Shown: in pieces, positions 59,720 through 64,000 of the stretch
Position numbering within the stretch: position 1 is the stretch's first letter
Layout of the letters: each line of letters starts with the position of its first letter
DNA from: Pelomonas saccharophila_A
Lineage (GTDB): Bacteria > Pseudomonadota > Gammaproteobacteria > Burkholderiales > Burkholderiaceae_C
Length of the DNA: 64,000 bases
Assembly: GCF_031458095.1 (NCBI RefSeq)
Contig: NZ_JAVDXU010000001.1
Location: 1-64,000, forward strand
Direction of reading: 5' to 3'
Translations under genes and position numbers: made by a program
Notes under the pieces: model-generated
The model's input: the letters and a program-made list of their open reading frames with translations, nothing else
Told to the model about the DNA's origin: nothing
Database searches by the model: none

Positions 59720-61659
59720 AGACAGCAGCACAGACAGTGACCATGAAGAAGACCACCCGCATCGCCACAGCCCTGCTCGCCCTGGGCGCCTGCGCCGCCC
59801 AAGCCGCCGATCTCGTCATCGTCTCTCCCAACGGCAGCATCGCCCTGCGCATCGCCGACGACGCCAGCAGCTTCAGCATCGTTCGCAAGGGCGAGACCGT
59901 CATCGCCCCATCGCCGCTGGGTCTTGAGCTGGACGGCCAGCCCGCCTTCGGCCTGCTGAAGCTGGAGTCGCGCCAGGACACCCAGGTGGATCGCGTCATT
60001 CCGCTGGTCGCCACCAAGGCCGCCACCGCGCGCGACCACTACCTCGGCGCAACCCTGGCCTTCCGCGAAGCGGGCGGCGGGCGGCGCCGTGTCTTCCTCG
60101 ATGCCCGCGCCTACGATGACGGCGTCGCTTTCCGCTACCGGCTGGACGGCACCGAGCCGGTGAAGCTGCGCGGCGAGCACACCGCCTTCGTGCCGGCGGG
60201 CGACCCGTCCTGCCTGGTCGGCCCTGCCGACGGCGCCCACGAGGTGCAGTTCGAGCGCCTGCGCATCTCGCAGCTCAAGGCCGACGCCGCCTACGACGTG
60301 CCCGTCGTCTGCGCCACGCCGTCGGGTCGCACGCACTACGCCATCACGCAGGCCCATCTGCAGGGCTACACCGGCGCCTCCTTCCACCGCGACGGCGAAG
60401 CGTTGCGCCTGCAACTGTCGGGCGTGCCCGGGCGCCAGGGTCCCGCCTTCGTCTCCGCCGGCGGCCTGACCACAGCCTGGCGCGCCGTCATGATGGCCGA
60501 TCAGGCCGGCAAGCTCATCGAGAGCCAACTGGTCGGCAACCTGAACCCGCCGCCGCAAGGCGACTTCGCCTGGGTCAAGCCCGGCAAGGCGGCGTGGGAC
60601 TGGTGGTCCGGCCCGCTGGTGGGCATGAAGCCCGACATGACGGCCTACAAGCGCTTCATCGACTTCGCCGCCGAGTCCGGCTTCCCCTACTACCTCATCG
60701 ATGCCAACTGGGCGTCGGGCCCGAGCGGCTGCTGCGACGCCCACCCCAAGACCGACATCACCCGCCCCGCCGACGGCATCGACATGCCCGAGCTCGTGCG
60801 CTATGCCCAGGCCAAGGGCGTGAGCCTGCTGCTGTGGGTCCACTGGGTGCATCTGGACGCACGCATGGACGAGGTGCTGGATACCTACGTCCGCTGGGGC
60901 ATCAAGGGCATCAAGGTCGACTTCATGAACCGCGACGACCAGCAGGTGGTGGACTTCTACCACCGTGCCGCCGCCGCCACCGCCCAGCGCCAGCTGCTGC
61001 TGGACCTGCATGGCGCCTACGTGCCCGCTGGCCTGCAGCGCACCTACCCGAACTTCATCACCCAGGAAGGCGTGCTGGGCGCCGAATGGAGCAAGATGGA
61101 CCGGCGCGTGACGCCCAAGCACAACCTGAACCTGCCCTACACGCGCATGCTGGTCGGCCCGATGGACTACACGCCCGGCGGCTTCCGCAACGAGACGCCT
61201 GCCACCTTCGAGGTGCGCGCCGAGATGCCCATGGTGCAGAACTCGCGCGGCCAGACGCTGGCGATGTACGTCGTCTACGACAGCCCGCTGCAGATGGTGT
61301 CCGACGACCCGTCGGCGTATCGCGGCGAAGCCGGCTTCGACTTCATCCAGCGCGTGCCGACGGCCTGGGACGAGACCCGCTTCATTCAAGGTGAACCGGG
61401 CCAGGACATCGTGCTGGCTCGCCGCAGCGGCAAGACCTGGTACCTGGGCGCGATGACGGCCGACGAGGCCCGCACCGAGAAGGTGTCGCTCGCCTTCCTG
61501 CCGCCCGGCCGCTGGAAGGCCACCGTCTGGCAGGACGGTGAAGGCGTGCGCCAGGTGCAGCGCACCCAGCGCACCGTGACCCGCAAGGACACGCTCAGCC
61601 TTTCGCTGGCCGCAGCCGGTGGCGCCGCCGTCGTGCTGGAGCCGTTGACCCCGAACTGA
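59716..61659 (+). CDS. GH97 glycosidase, retaining (alpha-galactosidase-like) type, exported
   Basis: A 647-residue exported enzyme: signal peptide, N-terminal beta-sandwich (IVSPNGSIALRIADD, AYDDGVAFRYRLDG), TIM barrel and C-terminal domain. The barrel has AWDWWSGPLVG, YLIDANWASGPSG, WGIKGIKVDFMNRDDQ with Asp402 in the nucleophile position, and ITQEGVLGAEW. Asp at this site marks the retaining branch (alpha-galactosidase type), whereas inverting alpha-glucosidases use Glu there. ATG at 59716 overlaps the GH29 stop; an internal ATG at 59743 also gives a normal signal peptide and cannot be excluded. A GH74 gene follows after 15 bases. Confidence 0.87.
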   Translation: MKTAAQTVTMKKTTRIATALLALGACAAQAADLVIVSPNGSIALRIADDASSFSIVRKGETVIAPSPLGLELDGQPAFGLLKLESRQDTQVDRVIPLVATKAATARDHYLGATLAFREAGGGRRRVFLDARAYDDGVAFRYRLDGTEPVKLRGEHTAFVPAGDPSCLVGPADGAHEVQFERLRISQLKADAAYDVPVVCATPSGRTHYAITQAHLQGYTGASFHRDGEALRLQLSGVPGRQGPAFVSAGGLTTAWRAVMMADQAGKLIESQLVGNLNPPPQGDFAWVKPGKAAWDWWSGPLVGMKPDMTAYKRFIDFAAESGFPYYLIDANWASGPSGCCDAHPKTDITRPADGIDMPELVRYAQAKGVSLLLWVHWVHLDARMDEVLDTYVRWGIKGIKVDFMNRDDQQVVDFYHRAAAATAQRQLLLDLHGAYVPAGLQRTYPNFITQEGVLGAEWSKMDRRVTPKHNLNLPYTRMLVGPMDYTPGGFRNETPATFEVRAEMPMVQNSRGQTLAMYVVYDSPLQMVSDDPSAYRGEAGFDFIQRVPTAWDETRFIQGEPGQDIVLARRSGKTWYLGAMTADEARTEKVSLAFLPPGRWKATVWQDGEGVRQVQRTQRTVTRKDTLSLSLAAAGGAAVVLEPLTPN

Positions 61660-61674
61660 ACCCAGGTTTCCCTC

Positions 61675-64000
61675 ATGAAGTACAGCAGACAACTCAGCGC
61701 CCTCTCCCTCGTCGCCGCGACCCTGGTGGCCGGCTGTGGTGGTGGGGGTGGTGGTGGCAACGCGCCGGCCCCCGCCCCAGCGCCGACTCCCGCGCCCGCC
61801 CCGGCTCCTGCCCCAGCTCCTGCCCCCGCGCCGGCTCCCGCACCAGCTCCCGCACCAGCGCCAGCCCCCGCGCCAGCTCCGGCCCCCGCTGCAGCCGCGA
61901 GCTGGACGAGCGTGAAGTTCGGCGGCGGCGGCTACGTCACCGGCCTGGTCTTCCATCCGACGACCGCCAACCTGCTGTACGCCCGCACCGACATCGGCGG
62001 TGCCTACCGCTGGAACGCGGCCACGTCGTCGTGGACGCCCATCACCGACGGCCTGGGCTTCGGCGCTGCCGAGAGCCGCTTCCATGGCATCGAGAGCATC
62101 GCCGTCGACCCCAACGACGACCGGCTGGTCTACATGGCAACCGGCATGTACACCTTCGAAGACAACGGCCGCCTGTACATCTCCAGCGACCGGGGTGACA
62201 CCTGGACGCACGTTGACCTGCCGTTCAAGCTGGGCGGCAACAACCCCGGCCGCGCCATGGGCGAACGCCTGGTGGTCGACCCCAACAAGCCCTCGACCCT
62301 GTTCTACGGCTCACGCACGGCCGGCCTGTGGAAGAGCACGGACTCCGGCCAGACCTGGGCGCAGGTCACGTCGCTGTCCACGGCCAAGATGAGCTCCGAC
62401 CAGATCGGCGCCGCAGGCGGCGGCATGGGCATCGGCGTGGTCGTCTACGACACCGGCACCAAGGGCAGCGGCTCGGCCACGCAGACCCTCTACGCCGCCA
62501 TCTCGCCCGACTACGTCAATGTGGCAGGCCTGAGCTCCAACCTCTACAAGTCCACCAACGGTGGCAGCTCGTGGACCGCAGTCACGACGCCCGTCTCCGG
62601 CTACCACATCCCCCACATGGTGCGGGCCGGCGACGGCGTCTTCTACGTCGTCTTCACCAAGGACGCCGGGCCCGGCGCGGGCGGGCCCGGCCGGCTCTAC
62701 AAGTTCGACGGCACGACCTGGACCCTGCTGAAGAGCGAAGACCCCGGCAACGGCATCAACTTCGGCCTCGGCGGCGTGTCCGTCTACGGCAGCGGCGCCA
62801 CCACCCGCATCGCGCTGGGCGTGACCAACTCCTGGGGCAACTGGAACGGCCAGCAGATCGTGCAGCTGTCCGACGACGCCGGCAAGACCTGGCGCGAGAT
62901 CGAAGCCCAGACGCCCGGCGAAACCGCCTCGGGCTGGGTGGATGACGTTGAGATCGACCCGTCCGATCGCGACCACATCCTGCATGTCCATGGCGGCGGT
63001 GTCATCGAAACCAAGAACGCCTCCTCCGCCACGCCGACCTGGAAGGGCTCGGTCAGCGGCATCGAGGAGATCGCCGCCCAGGCCATCGTCACGCCGCCGG
63101 CCGGCGCCACCTACAAGTTCATCAACAGCTCGGGCGACGTCGGAACCTGGGTGCACACCGATCTCGCGACGACGCCGACGCTGAACCCCGGCCTGGGCTG
63201 GAGCAACGGCAACGCCGCCGACATGGCCTGGGCCGATCCGCTCTACATCGCCGCCGCTGGCGTCATCAACTCGAACGGCGTCGCCGTCGGCTCCTGGTCG
63301 GGCGACGGCGGCAAGACCTGGGCGAGCTTCGCCAGCCTGCCCGCCGGCGCCAAGGAGAACACCGGCAGCCAGGGCGGCATCGCGGTCACGTCGCGCAACA
63401 ACCTGGTCTGGGCGCCGGCCAACTCCGTGCCCTCCTACACCATCAACAACGGCGCGAGCTGGACGGCAACCAATCTGCCGGCCCTGCCCGTCGTCGGCCA
63501 GGGCTGGGGCCGCGGCTATCGCTTGGCCGCAGACCGCAAGAACCCGAACAAGGTCTATGCCTACGACTCGGGTGGCGCCACCTGGAGCGGTTCGCCGGGC
63601 AAGGTCTATGTGTCCACCGATGGCGGCCACAGCTTCTCGCTGAGCGCCGGCTCGGCAGCGACGGGCATGGCCCCCGACGCCTTCTGGACCACTGCCATGG
63701 CGGTCAACCCCAATGCCGAGGGCGACCTCTGGGTGGCCGACGGCAACGCCGTCTACCACTCGGTGGATTCGGGCGCGAGCTGGACCAAGCTCACGGCCTT
63801 CGCGTCGGCCAATGGCGTGTCGGGCGCCAGCCTGATCGCGCTCGGCAAGGCGGCGCCCGGCGCCAGCTATTCGGCGGCGGTCTACGTGGTGGGCGTCGTC
63901 AAGGGCGTGTGGGGCGTCTATCGCTCCGACGATGGCGGCGCCACCTGGACCCGCTTCAACGACGACGCCCACCAGTTCGGCGGCATCGGCGTGATGGCGG
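61675..64000 (+). CDS. GH74 xyloglucanase (copy 2), lipoprotein form, 3' truncated by the window
   Basis: Open from ATG at 61675 to the end of the window (775 complete codons). It begins with a lipoprotein signal, SALSLVAATLVAGCGGGG, so Cys near residue 21 should be lipidated and anchor the enzyme to the membrane. A Pro-Ala linker of about 46 residues follows, then the two-propeller GH74 domain with catalytic Asp106 in YARTDIGGAYRW and Asp488 in INSSGDVGTWVH. The catalytic part is very similar to copy 1 throughout, for example WASVKFGGGGYVTGLVF against WTSVKFGGGGYVTGLVF. The four-Cys module of copy 1 is missing. The stop lies beyond 64000. Confidence 0.9.
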   Translation, partial: MKYSRQLSALSLVAATLVAGCGGGGGGGNAPAPAPAPTPAPAPAPAPAPAPAPAPAPAPAPAPAPAPAPAPAAAASWTSVKFGGGGYVTGLVFHPTTANLLYARTDIGGAYRWNAATSSWTPITDGLGFGAAESRFHGIESIAVDPNDDRLVYMATGMYTFEDNGRLYISSDRGDTWTHVDLPFKLGGNNPGRAMGERLVVDPNKPSTLFYGSRTAGLWKSTDSGQTWAQVTSLSTAKMSSDQIGAAGGGMGIGVVVYDTGTKGSGSATQTLYAAISPDYVNVAGLSSNLYKSTNGGSSWTAVTTPVSGYHIPHMVRAGDGVFYVVFTKDAGPGAGGPGRLYKFDGTTWTLLKSEDPGNGINFGLGGVSVYGSGATTRIALGVTNSWGNWNGQQIVQLSDDAGKTWREIEAQTPGETASGWVDDVEIDPSDRDHILHVHGGGVIETKNASSATPTWKGSVSGIEEIAAQAIVTPPAGATYKFINSSGDVGTWVHTDLATTPTLNPGLGWSNGNAADMAWADPLYIAAAGVINSNGVAVGSWSGDGGKTWASFASLPAGAKENTGSQGGIAVTSRNNLVWAPANSVPSYTINNGASWTATNLPALPVVGQGWGRGYRLAADRKNPNKVYAYDSGGATWSGSPGKVYVSTDGGHSFSLSAGSAATGMAPDAFWTTAMAVNPNAEGDLWVADGNAVYHSVDSGASWTKLTAFASANGVSGASLIALGKAAPGASYSAAVYVVGVVKGVWGVYRSDDGGATWTRFNDDAHQFGGIGVMA
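61762..61899 (+). repeat. Low-complexity Pro-Ala codon repeat encoding the GH74 linker
   Basis: About 46 codons of alternating CCN and GCN encode an extended Pro-Ala rod between the lipidated Cys and the GH74 catalytic domain. Codons vary at third positions, so this is a protein-level repeat and not a recent DNA tandem duplication. It would hold the enzyme away from the membrane. Confidence 0.85.

Noticed and set aside
54623..59731. A 1702-codon open frame on the - strand
   Set aside because: It is antisense to GH5 copy 1, GH5 copy 2 and GH29. Repeats in its translation simply mirror the two GH5 paralogues. No signal, domain or ribosome-binding site supports it.
61762..61899. Tandem repeat or CRISPR-like array
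   Set aside because: The repeat is in frame, encodes Pro-Ala and has no spacer structure.

Overview
The DNA is very GC-rich, with G or C in most third codon positions. Genes are tightly packed, with many ATGA/TGATG stop-start overlaps and a recurrent GGAGAC ribosome-binding motif. The ChvE/GguA/GguB-type transporter, large TonB-dependent receptors and Tat-exported glycosidases suggest a plant-polymer-degrading betaproteobacterium of the Burkholderiales (Roseateles/Mitsuaria/Pelomonas-like). The genus is an inference. I see no rRNA, tRNA, insertion sequence, phage gene or CRISPR array.

Region 1 (1-9944, + strand) is a pentosan cassette: the tail of a sugar-cation symporter, then GH62 arabinofuranosidase, GH39 beta-xylosidase, a CE1-like esterase, a ChvE/GguAB monosaccharide ABC importer, a small orphan binding protein and a GH29 alpha-L-fucosidase. 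Region 2 (9999-22919) has a minus-strand GH9 glucanase divergent from a coupled + strand operon. That operon encodes a second RbsABC-type sugar importer followed by a sugar dehydrogenase, lactonase, Zn alcohol dehydrogenase, tagaturonate-reductase-like enzyme, mutarotase, altronate-dehydratase-like enzyme and an exported hydrolase. It looks like a non-phosphorylative L-fucose (and/or L-galactose) pathway.

Region 3 (22907-38295, - strand) runs from a lipoprotein and a TonB-dependent receptor through two flavin-dependent halogenases, a TonB-like protein with a PA14-like head, three envelope proteins of unknown function, a GH27 alpha-galactosidase and a GAF-PAS protein. Region 4 (38487-41888) has a third halogenase, two tandem paralogous GntR/FCD regulators and the promoter of a second TonB-dependent receptor. 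Region 5 (41888-64000, + strand) is a xyloglucan degradation operon: receptor, GH35, SGNH esterase, GH95, GH43, GH74, two GH5, GH29, GH97 and a second GH74 cut by the window edge.

Together, GH74/GH5/GH9 would cut the xyloglucan backbone outside the cell, the receptors would import oligosaccharides, GH95/GH29/GH35/GH43/GH27/GH97 and the esterases would strip side groups, and the two ABC systems would import monosaccharides. No alpha-xylosidase (GH31) is in the window. A repeated palindrome, TGGTC-N-GACCA, lies in three intergenic regions (GH9/ABC operon, lipoprotein/halogenase, regulator/receptor). It is probably the operator of the two GntR/FCD regulators, tying these units into one local regulon.
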